A stretch of 64,000 nucleotides of DNA from CAWCDJ01 sp963778675. Its GTDB lineage: Bacteria; Acidobacteriota; Terriglobia; Bryobacterales; Bryobacteraceae. The DNA lies in the NCBI GenBank assembly GCA_963778675.1, contig CAVZVI010000014.1, forward strand, positions 124,001-188,000. The letters run 5' to 3'. Below are positions 41,877 through 49,838 of this stretch, one piece after another; positions within the stretch are counted from its first letter, which is position 1, and each line of letters starts with the position of its first letter. The position numbers and the translations under genes were made by a program. The notes beneath the pieces were generated by a model. That model saw only the letters and a program-made list of their open reading frames with translations. It did not search any database and was not told the DNA's origin.

Positions 41877-43094
41877 ATGATGGACCCTCCCATTGCCTTG
41901 CTCGCGGCTACCCCAGAATCGCTGAAGATTCCGCTCGCCATGCTGCTTGTCCTTGGGGCGGCGCGCTTCCTGGATGAGGTATTCGAACGCCTCAACCAGC
42001 CCGGCCTCGTGGGTCAGATTGTGGCGGGCATCATCATCGGACCCGGCGTGCTCCACTGGCTTGAGCCGACGGACTTCCTGGCGGCGCTTGCGGAGTTGGG
42101 AGTGCTATTTCTTCTTTTCCGCGTGGGCCTCGAGGTGAAGCCGTCCGAACTTCTTCAAGTCGGCCGAACGGCTTTGCTGGTAGGCGTGCTTGGCGTCGCG
42201 GTCCCCTTTGTCGCCGGCTTCGCCTTGCTTTCGCTCTGGGGCGGATCAAACATCGAAGCTGTGTTTACCGGAGCGGCGCTGGTCGCGACCAGCGTTGGCA
42301 TCACCGCGCAGGTCTTGGCGGCAAGGGGCCTGCTTCAGGAAAAGGCGAGCCGCATCATTATGGCGGCGGCCATCATCGACGACGTTCTCGGCCTCCTCAT
42401 TCTCGCGCTCGTGAGCAGCGTGGCCAAAGGCGCCGTCAACGTGCTGGAACTTCTGTCGACGGCCGTCGTCTCCATCGGATTCACTCTGCTCGTGGTGCGC
42501 TGGGGAGCAAAGACCGTGGAGCGCGCGCTCCCGGCTGTCAGCCGAAGGATGAGGGGCTCCGAGGGACAATTCGCGCTGGCGGTGGTGTTACTCTTCGCCC
42601 TCGCCGTATTGGCTGTCTATGCGGGAGTGGCGGCCATCATCGGCGCGTTTCTGGCCGGCATGGCCCTGTCCGAGACGGTGGCGCACCGGGTGCACGACCT
42701 TACGCAGGGCATTACCGAACTGCTTGTCCCCTTTTTCCTCGCCGGCATTGGTCTGCATTTCAATCTCGCCGCTTTCGCCAGTTGGCCGACGGTCACGCTC
42801 GCTCTCGTCATATTTGTAGCGGCGGCCGCGTCCAAGTTTTTGGGCTGCGGCTTGGGAGCCTATTCACTGGGACGGCAGAACGCGATCCGCGTCGGCGCCG
42901 GAATGGTTCCGCGGGGAGAAGTGGGGATGATCGTGGCCCAGATCGGCAGCTCGCTTGGAGTGGTCGGCGACCAGGTTTACGCGGTGGTGGTCTTCATGTC
43001 GGTGGCCACTACCGTGGTGGCTCCCCCGCTCCTTCGATGGGCTTTCCGCAATCCGGCCGAGGGCAGTTCCGCGGGCGTGCCGGCTGCCGAGTAA
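41877..43094 (+). CDS. CPA2-type Na+/H+ antiporter
   Basis: 405 residues and about 12 membrane helices. Features of CPA2 (NapA/Kef) exchangers: QPGLVGQIVAGIIIGPGVLHWLEPTDFLAALAELGVLFLLFRVGLEV, the functional DD pair in AAIIDDVLGLLILALV (near 165), and MVPRGEVGMIVAQIGSSLGVVGDQVY near the end. No C-terminal TrkA-N domain is present, so it is more NapA-like than KefB. The ion is inferred as Na+ from the NhaR gene upstream; K+ is possible. The frame is intact. Confidence 0.9.
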   Translation: MMDPPIALLAATPESLKIPLAMLLVLGAARFLDEVFERLNQPGLVGQIVAGIIIGPGVLHWLEPTDFLAALAELGVLFLLFRVGLEVKPSELLQVGRTALLVGVLGVAVPFVAGFALLSLWGGSNIEAVFTGAALVATSVGITAQVLAARGLLQEKASRIIMAAAIIDDVLGLLILALVSSVAKGAVNVLELLSTAVVSIGFTLLVVRWGAKTVERALPAVSRRMRGSEGQFALAVVLLFALAVLAVYAGVAAIIGAFLAGMALSETVAHRVHDLTQGITELLVPFFLAGIGLHFNLAAFASWPTVTLALVIFVAAAASKFLGCGLGAYSLGRQNAIRVGAGMVPRGEVGMIVAQIGSSLGVVGDQVYAVVVFMSVATTVVAPPLLRWAFRNPAEGSSAGVPAAE

Positions 43095-43263
43095 GGCAGG
43101 CGCTGCCCCAGAGCGATATCGCCCCGCCCGTTACGGCGCCCGGCTGCCTTGCCTGACGACGAGCTTCTGCAACGCCGGACCAGTGCAGTCGCGATTCCAA
43201 TCAGCCCGGGTCACGGAGCATAGCGGCCGAGCAACTCATTTGCTAACCCGATGTATCGCTTCT

Positions 43264-43279
43264 GATCTATCTATAGATC
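43264..43279. promoter_or_regulatory. Inverted repeat upstream of htpX
   Basis: GATCTAT (43264-43270) and ATAGATC (43273-43279) form a perfect 7-bp inverted repeat with 2-base centre. It lies about 77 bases before the htpX start, next to a CGATGTAT motif (43247-43254). Confidence 0.45.
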
Positions 43280-43355
43280 CTATCGGCGGCATCCTTCGTC
43301 TCATGCAGTGAGAAGGAAACACAACAGCCCGAACCGGGAACGGAGGACGAAGAAG

Positions 43356-44225
43356 ATGAACCGCATTAAGACAATCATTCTGCTGGCATCGTTGACCGCC
43401 TTATTGATGTGGGCCGGCCAGGCGGTCGGAGGGGCTGCCGGACTCTGGTTCGCGCTGGCCCTCGCCGCCGCTCTGAACATCGGGGCCTACTGGTTCTCCG
43501 ACCGAATCGTGCTGCGCATGCACCATGCGCAGGAAGTCAGTCCGCTCCAGGCTCCGGAACTCTATGCGATGGTTCAAGACCTCGCGGCCCGGGCCGGTCT
43601 GCCAATGCCGAAGGTCTACATCATACCCGAAGAGGCTCCCAACGCCTTCGCCACCGGCCGCAACCCGCGCAACGGCGTCGTGGCGGTAACCGAAGGACTG
43701 TTGCGAATTCTCGACCGGCGCGAGGTCGCGGCCGTGATTGCGCACGAGTTAGGGCATATCAAGCACCGCGACACGTTGATTATGGCGGTCGCGGCTACCT
43801 TCGCGGGAGCGTTGAGCATGCTGGCGAACGCAGCGATGTTTGGTTCGCTTCTTGGCGGCAATCAGCCCTCCGAAGACGAAGAGGGCGGCAGCCCGCTAGC
43901 CGGATTGCTGGGTGTTCTGATCGCTCCGATAGCGGCCACGCTTGTCCAGATGAGCATATCGCGGGCTCGCGAGTTCATGGCGGACGAAGCGGCCGCGCGA
44001 TTTACGGGAACTCCGCTTGCGCTCGCCAGCGCGCTGCGCAAGATCGAAGCGTGGAGCCGTGAAATCCCGATGCAGGCCGGTTCCCCGGCGACGGCGCACC
44101 TGTTCATCTACAACCCGTTCACCGTGGGAGGCGTGGCGCGTCTGTTCAGCACTCACCCTCCGACCGAGCAGCGGGTCGCCCGGTTGATGGCCATGGCTTC
44201 CGGCCGATTGCCGGCGGCAGCGTGA
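43356..44225 (+). CDS. htpX: Zinc metalloprotease HtpX
   Basis: I use ATG 43356 behind ACGGAGGAC, giving 289 residues. It is an M48B family membrane protease for damaged membrane proteins. Two N-terminal membrane helices (IIILLASLTALLMWAGQAV, WFALALAAALNIGAYWF) are followed by the catalytic HELGH in VIAHELGHIKHRD, two further helices, and the third zinc ligand Glu in SRAREFMADEAAARFTG. It fits the heat/envelope-stress set. Length is normal (E. coli 293). Confidence 0.95.
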   Translation: MNRIKTIILLASLTALLMWAGQAVGGAAGLWFALALAAALNIGAYWFSDRIVLRMHHAQEVSPLQAPELYAMVQDLAARAGLPMPKVYIIPEEAPNAFATGRNPRNGVVAVTEGLLRILDRREVAAVIAHELGHIKHRDTLIMAVAATFAGALSMLANAAMFGSLLGGNQPSEDEEGGSPLAGLLGVLIAPIAATLVQMSISRAREFMADEAAARFTGTPLALASALRKIEAWSREIPMQAGSPATAHLFIYNPFTVGGVARLFSTHPPTEQRVARLMAMASGRLPAAA

Positions 44226-44234
44226 GAGTAGACC

Positions 44235-44360
44235 ATGCCGTCGGCCGTACGCAGAGCCTGCGGAATCGTGTTGATCGCGGCGGGAGCGCTGGCGGTGCCG
44301 ATTCCGCTGATCCCGGCGAAATGTTCGACTTCGACTAGCCCGAAGGATGAGCGACTATGA
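44235..44360 (+). CDS. Possible 41-residue membrane peptide
   Basis: ATG 44235 opens a 41-codon frame with a hydrophobic core (CGIVLIAAGALAVPIPLIPA) whose stop overlaps the terC start (ATGA). The overlap and its position between htpX and terC argue for a gene; the lack of a clear ribosome-binding site argues against. It could also be the remnant of a longer gene. Confidence 0.3.
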   Translation: MPSAVRRACGIVLIAAGALAVPIPLIPAKCSTSTSPKDERL

Positions 44361-45424
44361 CCTACTTCCCATTTGCGGATTACTGGTGGTTTTACCTCGG
44401 GTTCGCCGGTTTCGTTATGGGGCTGCTGGCGCTGGATCTCGGCGTTTTCCACCGCAAAGCTCACGCCGTCTCAATCCGGGAGGCCGGCATTTGGAGCGCC
44501 GTTTGGATCGGCCTGGCGCTGGCCTTCAACTTCGCGTTCTACCAGTACGCGGCGTGGAAGTTCGCCCGGGATCCCCGGCTCTTGCAGATTCCGGGCTTTG
44601 ATCCGGAGTCGGCATCGCGGCAGGTCGGGCTGGAATTCCTCACCGGGTACGTGGTGGAGAAGATCTTGTCGCTCGACAACATCTTCGTGTTCGTGGTCGT
44701 GTTCACGTTCTTCGCGATTCCGGCCATCTACCAGCACCGCGTGCTGTTTTACGGGATTGTCGGCGCGCTCGTCTTCCGGGCCGTCTTTATCGCACTCGGC
44801 TCGGCGCTGCTCCAGTATAACTGGGTGATCTTGCTCTTCGGCGGCCTGCTGATCCTGACCGGTCTGAAGATGATGTTCGCTCCGGAAAGGAAGATTGACC
44901 CGGACCGGAATCCTGTGGTCAGGCTGTTCCGGCGCTTCGTGCCGGTTACGCCCCAATTGCACGGGCAGCGGTTCTTCGTTCGACTGAAAGGCGTTCTGTA
45001 CGCAACGCCCTTGTTCGTGGCGCTGCTCTTCGTCGAGATCAGCGACATCATATTCGCCATCGATTCGGTGCCGGCAATCTTCGCCCTGACGCGCGAGCCC
45101 ATGATCGTGTTCACCTCGAACATCTTCGCGATGCTTGGGCTGAGGTCCCTCTATTTTCTGCTCGCCGGGGCGGTCCGGCGCTTCGCGCTGCTGAAGTACG
45201 GCCTGGCGCTGGTGCTGGTCTTTGTCGGCTTGAAGATGGTCTGGCTGAATAACGCCTTCGGCGGTAAGTTCCCGATCGGCTGGTCCTTGGGAATCATCGG
45301 CGTTGTGATCGCCGCATCCGTTCTTTTCTCGCTCCTGTCAAAACGGAGCCAAACGGAAAACACTCTCTGGAAGGAAAACAAAAATGAAGTGGTCGTGGAA
45401 AATCGGAACACTGGCTGGAATTGA
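44357..45424 (+). CDS. TerC-family membrane protein
   Basis: 355 residues, about 8-9 membrane helices. Family features: FVMGLLALDLGVFHRKAH, LEFLTGYVVEKILSLDNIFVFVVVFTFFAIPAIYQHRVLFYGIVGALVFRAVFIALGSALL, LLFVEISDIIFAIDSVPAIFALTREPMIVFTSNIFAMLGLRSLYFLL. The acidic residues in LSLDN and DIIFAIDS are the conserved metal-binding candidates. TerC relates to tellurite resistance and to manganese export/metal loading of secreted enzymes. It is coupled to the next gene by a 41-base overlap. Confidence 0.92.
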   Translation: MTYFPFADYWWFYLGFAGFVMGLLALDLGVFHRKAHAVSIREAGIWSAVWIGLALAFNFAFYQYAAWKFARDPRLLQIPGFDPESASRQVGLEFLTGYVVEKILSLDNIFVFVVVFTFFAIPAIYQHRVLFYGIVGALVFRAVFIALGSALLQYNWVILLFGGLLILTGLKMMFAPERKIDPDRNPVVRLFRRFVPVTPQLHGQRFFVRLKGVLYATPLFVALLFVEISDIIFAIDSVPAIFALTREPMIVFTSNIFAMLGLRSLYFLLAGAVRRFALLKYGLALVLVFVGLKMVWLNNAFGGKFPIGWSLGIIGVVIAASVLFSLLSKRSQTENTLWKENKNEVVVENRNTGWN

Positions 45425-46517
45425 AACGCGCATACACCTCACCTTTCTCCTGCTGCTTGTCTGGGTGGGAGCGAGCCATTGGATCGCCGGCCGGAGCATG
45501 GACGCGGCGTTGAGCGGGACGGCCTTCATCCTGGCATTGTTCGGCTGCGTGCTCCTGCATGAGCTGGGTCACGCCTTGGCGGCGCGGAGATACGGTATCC
45601 CCACACGGGACATCACTTTGCTGCCCATCGGCGGCGTCGCGCGCCTGGAAAGGATGCCGGAGAAGCCCGCCCAGGAGCTTTGGGTCGCGCTGGCGGGTCC
45701 CGCGGTGAATGTCGCCATTTCGGCGGCGCTGTTCGTCTGGCTGAGCATAACCCACTCGTGGGCTCCGCTAGGCCAGATGCATGTCGCCTCGGGGCCCTTT
45801 GTCGAACGGCTGCTCGTCGCCAATGTCTGGCTGGTCCTGTTCAATCTGATTCCGGCCTTCCCGATGGATGGCGGGCGCGTATTGCGAGCCCTGCTCGCAT
45901 CACGGATGGAATATGTGAAGGCCACCCAGACTGCCGCCGGCATAGGACAGGGGCTGGCGTTCGTGTTCGGGTTGATCGGCCTGTTCGGCAATCCGATGCT
46001 GCTCTTCATCGCGCTGTTCGTGTGGATCGGAGCGTCCCAGGAGGCCAGCGCCACCCAGATGAAGGCGGCGATGGCCGGAACGCCAATCCGGGCCGCAATG
46101 CTCACCGACTTCCGCCACTTGGATGGCGATGACAAACTGGCCGACGCCGTGCGGCTCATCCTGCAAGGCTCCCAGCAGGACTTTCCAGTGATGGAGGGCG
46201 GCCGCGTCGCTGGCATCTTGACCAGGGCGGATTTGCTGGTGGCTCTCGCCGAGCACGGGCCGGATTGTCCCGTCACGGCAACCATGCGCCAGGATTTTCT
46301 GACCACCGACTATACCGAGATGCTGGAGGTTGCTTTCCGGCGCCTCCAGGAGTGCAACTGCCACACGATGCCGGTTATTCACGAGGGACGCCTTGCGGGC
46401 CTTCTGACGATGGACAATCTCGGCGAATACTCCCTGATCCAGGCGGCGATCAAAAAGAACGGCCGTAATTCCGGAGCTGCGGCCGTCCTGCAGAAACGCG
46501 CGGCCGGCTGGTCCTGA
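45384..46517 (+). CDS. Site-2-type intramembrane metalloprotease with CBS pair
   Basis: 377 residues. N-terminal half: M50 family protease with about six helices, zinc motif LLHELGHALAARRYG and the second motif FNLIPAFPMDGGRVLRALL. C-terminal half (about 235-360): two CBS repeats (AAMLTDFRHLDGDDKLADAVRLILQGSQQDFPVMEGGRVAGILTRADL; ATMRQDFLTTDYTEMLEVAFRRLQECNCHTMPVIHEGRLAGLLTMDNL). CBS domains usually sense adenine nucleotides. The gene starts 41 bases inside terC, so the two are translationally linked. Substrates are unknown; anti-sigma factors are typical for site-2 proteases. Confidence 0.93.
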   Translation: MKWSWKIGTLAGIETRIHLTFLLLLVWVGASHWIAGRSMDAALSGTAFILALFGCVLLHELGHALAARRYGIPTRDITLLPIGGVARLERMPEKPAQELWVALAGPAVNVAISAALFVWLSITHSWAPLGQMHVASGPFVERLLVANVWLVLFNLIPAFPMDGGRVLRALLASRMEYVKATQTAAGIGQGLAFVFGLIGLFGNPMLLFIALFVWIGASQEASATQMKAAMAGTPIRAAMLTDFRHLDGDDKLADAVRLILQGSQQDFPVMEGGRVAGILTRADLLVALAEHGPDCPVTATMRQDFLTTDYTEMLEVAFRRLQECNCHTMPVIHEGRLAGLLTMDNLGEYSLIQAAIKKNGRNSGAAAVLQKRAAGWS

Positions 46518-46650
46518 CGCGCGCCGTTTCAGGACCATCGCAGCGCGCAGATATGGTATTTCTCCGGGGACTTCCGGCTGTTGAAGGAGCCGACGGTCGC
46601 CGGAGACGCTTCACAACCCGAATTCGCTGATTTCAAGAGGAGAGAAAACC

Positions 46651-47217
46651 ATGATCACAACAACGATTACCCGACGTATGTCCATGCTGGCTGCTTTCGC
46701 GCTGATTCCCTCGGCGTTCGCTGCCAGCCCAACCGTAACCGCAGAGCAACTGGAGATGGAGAAAGAAGGAGTCCAGTTGATCCGCCAGGTGGAGGAAGTA
46801 GCCCGGGACGCGCGCTACCACGCCGGCCGGCTGAGTTCTTACACCAGGAGCATGCAGGTCACGAAGTGGACTCACGTTCACCACTTGTCCCAGATCAAGT
46901 CACTGGTGAACGATGGCCTCCGGCCGGCTCTGATGAGGCTGTAGGAGATCCAGCCGCAGTTGCCGGATTGGAAGCAGCAAGCCATCGACAGACTCATCGA
47001 GTCGGCAAAGGCGCTGACCGCCGATGTGAACGATACGTTTCTGGTCAAGAACGAAGCAGGCGCACTGCCGCCGGCGATGAATGCCGAGTACAAAGGCCTG
47101 GTCACGAAGATCTACAGCCACGCCGAAGGGTTGGTCAAGACCTCGGACGCGGCGGGCACGTACGCGGCAGCGCGGCTGAAAGCTCACGAAGCCGGCATCA
47201 AGGTGGCGAGCGACTAG
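46651..47217 (+). pseudogene. Secreted hypothetical protein interrupted by an in-frame amber codon
   Basis: ATG 46651, behind AGAGGAGAG. A signal peptide (about 1-24, ends AFAASP) is followed by a helical protein: EQLEMEKEGVQLIRQVEEVARDARYHAGRLSSYTRS ... SLVNDGLRPALMRL. A TAG sits at 46942-46944, then the same frame resumes EIQPQLPDWKQQAIDRLIESAKALTADVNDTFLVKN ... AGIKVASD to a stop at 47215-47217. The stretch reads as one protein of 188 residues with one changed codon (for example CAG to TAG). Either a recent nonsense mutation or a sequencing error. Function unknown; periplasmic stress protein by context. Confidence 0.75.
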
Positions 47218-47263
47218 CGTCGAAACGGGCCGGCTGCCGCGGGCAACGATCTCTGGGGAAGCG

Positions 47264-47287
47264 GGTCTGTCGCAGCATCGACAGACC
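47264..47287. terminator. Hairpin after the amber-interrupted gene
   Basis: GGTCTGTCG (47264-47272) pairs with CGACAGACC (47279-47287) around CAGCAT. There is no T-run, so it may be a weak terminator or a processing site. Confidence 0.4.
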
Positions 47288-47351
47288 TGACTTGCCACGA
47301 TTCGTACCTCCGCATGCTGGGATCGGATAGGAGGCAAAACTGAACACGACC

Positions 47352-48110
47352 ATGCGCACCCGACTGCCCGGTTTTGTATGCGTCGCCATGTTTGCGGCGC
47401 TCCCGATGCTGGCCCAGGAGCACAAATGGGCCGGGCGAACCCTTAACGACCTCGAGTGGCGAATCCATGAGGAACTGTCTATGCTCCCGTTCCACGGAGT
47501 TTGCGCCACGCTCAGGTTCGATTTGCGGTATAAGACCGTCACCCTTTCCGGCCAGGTGGTGCGGGAGACCGTAAAGACGAACGCGGAACGCGTGATCAAG
47601 AGGCTGGACGGGGTGGATCGGGTAGTGAATCAGATCGAGGTGTTGCCTTCATCGCGCAGGGATGATGCGATCCGGATGAATGTCTACCGGGCGATTTACG
47701 AGAAGCAGCCGCTGGCTTTGTACCATTTCTATGGAGTCGGCGTAGTCCCAACGGCTTACATCAAATTGGGGCATCTGCTTCCGCTCACCGCAGATGGCGC
47801 TGAGACCGAATTCTTTCACGGTTTTCGCACGTTTGTCTCGGAGACCGTAAACGTTCCAGACTTGAGCTCGCATTTCAGGGTAACCATCTCGGCTGCGCAG
47901 GTTCGGGCGCCGAGTCAGGACCGAACCGACTTGAAGGTCACGGCTCTGCTTCGGGATGTCGGCGCTCTTTCAACCGCGGCCATCGCCCGTCATGCTGGAC
48001 TCTCTCCACGGGCCACTCTGACCAGGTTAAAGAACCTGAAAGCGCGAGGCATCTTGGTCGAGATCGCGACCGGACCGCACGACCCCCAAGCGCCAGTACG
48101 CACTGGCTGA
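47352..48110 (+). CDS. Chimeric protein: BON N-terminus joined to a winged-helix tail
   Basis: 252 residues from ATG 47352; GGAGG is better placed for a CTG at 47340 in the same frame, so the start may have changed from ATG. N-terminal signal peptide (about 1-20) and one BON module like that of the 40291 protein: EELSMLPFHGVCATLRFDLRYKTVTLSGQVVRETVKTNAERVIKRLDGVDRVVNQIEVLP. After about residue 135 the likeness stops. The tail is unrelated and ends in a winged-helix-like part, LLRDVGALSTAAIARHAGLSPRATLTRLKNLKARGILVEIATGPHDP. A secreted DNA-binding domain makes no sense, so this is probably a recombination product of two genes. Confidence 0.6.
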   Translation: MRTRLPGFVCVAMFAALPMLAQEHKWAGRTLNDLEWRIHEELSMLPFHGVCATLRFDLRYKTVTLSGQVVRETVKTNAERVIKRLDGVDRVVNQIEVLPSSRRDDAIRMNVYRAIYEKQPLALYHFYGVGVVPTAYIKLGHLLPLTADGAETEFFHGFRTFVSETVNVPDLSSHFRVTISAAQVRAPSQDRTDLKVTALLRDVGALSTAAIARHAGLSPRATLTRLKNLKARGILVEIATGPHDPQAPVRTG

Positions 48111-48455
48111 CCGGAAGCGATCATTACCAAAAGAGGTCTGCAGTGCCGATCAGCGGCGCCATTACGCGCCCGGGCACAGCGCGCCAAGGCGTTGAACCTA
48201 GCGCGCCATCGGGCGGGCGCGTCGCGCTTTCGCACCTGAACATGTCGCCGTCGCTCCGGGAAATCGTAAGTTCTGAATTTTCGCACGGACGCGCGTCGGA
48301 TCCGACTTCCTTCACGGTAATATCTCGAATTCCTTCACGGTATGCGCCGGTCGGATCTGCGAATCGGCTGCAACAAGAGGATTTATCGCTCTAAGCAGGA
48401 AACCCGGACCGCCTGGAATCGTCGAAATTTTGTAAACTACTGAAATTGAAGTTTT
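48111..48455. other. Gap between the stress cluster and the tRNA gene; no gene seen
   Basis: 345 bp without a supported gene. It contains a direct repeat, TTCCTTCACGGTA, at 48307-48319 and 48330-48342 (23-base period). The tRNA-Pro 3' end lies at its right edge. This is where an attachment site of an inserted island would be expected; I found no second copy of the tRNA end. Confidence 0.4.
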
Positions 48456-48533
48456 TGGTCGGGCCGCCGAGATTTGAACTCGGGACCTCTTGCACCCCAA
48501 GCAAGCGCGCTAGCCAGGCTGCGCCACGGCCCG
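48456..48533 (-). tRNA. tRNA-Pro (anticodon GGG)
   Basis: Read on the minus strand, CGGGCC (48533-48528) pairs with GGCCCG (48465-48460), and A-CCA is encoded at 48459-48456. Anticodon stem CTTGC/GCAAG with loop TTGGGGT gives anticodon GGG. The T-arm GAGTTCAAATCTC is present. It reads proline codon CCC (and CCU by wobble). Its 3' end faces the accessory region. Confidence 0.95.
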
Positions 48534-48557
48534 AACGTTCTTATTGTACACGTTCCT

Positions 48558-48872
48558 TCAGCCCAGTAGGTCTAACGCTGCCTGGATTTCATCGCGCGTG
48601 TGGCGATCGCCCTTGCGCGTCGAAGCCTCGATGCCCTCGCGGTACATGGTCCCGGCTTCTTCGATCCGGCCAAGCTGCTCCAAGGTCTGGCCGCCATGGA
48701 AATATGCGGCCGGGTAATCCGGATCCGCTGCGATCAGGGCCCGAAACTCGCTCAGCGCCGATTCCAGATCTCCGGCGTTACGGTATTCCATCGCCAGCCC
48801 GTACCGGACGAAGCTATCCCGCGGATTGGCGGCTGCCAGGCTCTTGAGTGTTTCCAGGCGAGTGCTGCTCAT
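48558..48872 (-). CDS. Tetratricopeptide-repeat protein
   Basis: 104 residues with about two TPR motifs: DSFVRYGLAMEYRNAGDLESALSEFRALIAADPDYPAAYFHGGQTLEQLGRIEEAGTMYREGIEASTRKGD. The pattern of small and aromatic residues (AMEYRNAGDLESALSEF; AYFHGGQTLEQLGRIEEA) is clear. It probably mediates protein contacts. It is the first gene beyond the tRNA; no operon partner on its strand. Confidence 0.8.
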   Translation of the reverse strand: MSSTRLETLKSLAAANPRDSFVRYGLAMEYRNAGDLESALSEFRALIAADPDYPAAYFHGGQTLEQLGRIEEAGTMYREGIEASTRKGDRHTRDEIQAALDLLG

Positions 48873-48895
48873 GCTTGTGTTACTATACCTCCGAA

Positions 48896-49324
48896 ATGGC
48901 TTGCCCCCATTTTCGCCCCACCGAGCCGCGGCTGCGCGGTCCCGCTCCTCAACATGCCATGCTCCCCCTTGGTGGCCTCTGGAACGGCCTGTGCCACGCC
49001 TCCTCCAGCGGTCCGCGGGAACCCGACGAGTCGGCCCTGCTACCCCTGTGCAACCTCGGGTACGCCCGCGGCTCCTGTCCTCGCTTTGCCGGGACGGAGG
49101 GTCCGGACGCCGTCCGCTTCACCGTCTCCGGGGACAACGGGGATTTCGTCCGCCTCTACTATGTGCTCGAACGCGATCACCACCCGTACGCACACGGACC
49201 GCTGGAGTTCGGCACGGCGCAGGGAGCGTTCACCAGTCCTCCCGCCGACGAGGGCCTCCGCATCCAGGCCCAAGCCTACGTCACCAGCTATCTCGGCCGG
49301 AAAGCGGAAGCCTTTGTGCGTTGA
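48896..49324 (+). CDS. Conserved-hypothetical protein
   Basis: 142 residues from ATG 48896 (a longer in-frame start at 48848 would overlap the TPR gene promoter). Sequence: CPHFRPTEPRLRGPAPQHAMLPLGGLWNGLCHAS ... LLPLCNLGYARGSCPRFAGTEGPDAVRFTVSGDNGDFVRLYYVLERDHHPYAHGPLEF. The C..H and C....C pattern (C3, H5, C34, C52, C61) could bind a metal or cofactor. I do not recognise a family. It is followed 22 bases later by a thioesterase gene. Confidence 0.5.
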   Translation: MACPHFRPTEPRLRGPAPQHAMLPLGGLWNGLCHASSSGPREPDESALLPLCNLGYARGSCPRFAGTEGPDAVRFTVSGDNGDFVRLYYVLERDHHPYAHGPLEFGTAQGAFTSPPADEGLRIQAQAYVTSYLGRKAEAFVR

Positions 49325-49346
49325 CGCGCATCTGGAAAGACGAGAC

Positions 49347-49823
49347 ATGGAAGGAAAAACGGTTCGCGAGTCGATCTCCGAGTATTCTGAGCTGGCGCTT
49401 CCGAACGATGCCAACGGGCTGGGCAACGTGCTCGGCGGAAAGGTCATGCACCTGGTCGATCTGGCCGCCGCGATGGCCGCCATGCGCCACGCCAGGCGGC
49501 CCGTGGTCACCGCCTCCGTCGATAGCCTGCACTTCCTTCACCCCGTTCGCATCGGCCAGCTCATCGTACTGCGCTCTTCGGTGAACCGCGTCTTCCGCAC
49601 CTCCATGGAGGTCGGGGTCCATGTGGAAACCGAGACGCTGATGACCGGTGAGAAGCTGCACACCTGCTCGGCTTATCTGACGTTCGTGGCGTTGAACGAA
49701 GACGGTAAGGCCGCCCCGGTTCCGCCGGTCATTCCGGAAACCGAGACGGAAAAGAGGCGATACCGCCAGGCCGGAGAGAGAAGGGAATATCGTCTGGCGA
49801 TGCGGAACCGGTTGCAGCGTTAG
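49347..49823 (+). CDS. Acyl-CoA thioesterase, hotdog fold (YciA-like)
   Basis: 158 residues from ATG 49347. Hotdog-fold thioesterase of the YciA/BACH type: MHLVDLAAAMAAMRHARRPVVTASVDSLHFLHPVRIGQLIVLRSSVNRVFRTSMEVGVHVETETLMTGEKLHTCSAYLTFVALNEDGKAAPVPPVIPETETEKRRYRQAGERR. DANGLGNVLGGKVMHLVD matches the catalytic-Asp (or Asn) region of the family. It hydrolyses acyl-CoA to free acid and CoA in the cytoplasm. A 21-residue basic tail ends it. Confidence 0.88.
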   Translation: MEGKTVRESISEYSELALPNDANGLGNVLGGKVMHLVDLAAAMAAMRHARRPVVTASVDSLHFLHPVRIGQLIVLRSSVNRVFRTSMEVGVHVETETLMTGEKLHTCSAYLTFVALNEDGKAAPVPPVIPETETEKRRYRQAGERREYRLAMRNRLQR

Positions 49824-49838
49824 GCTAAGGGAAGAACC

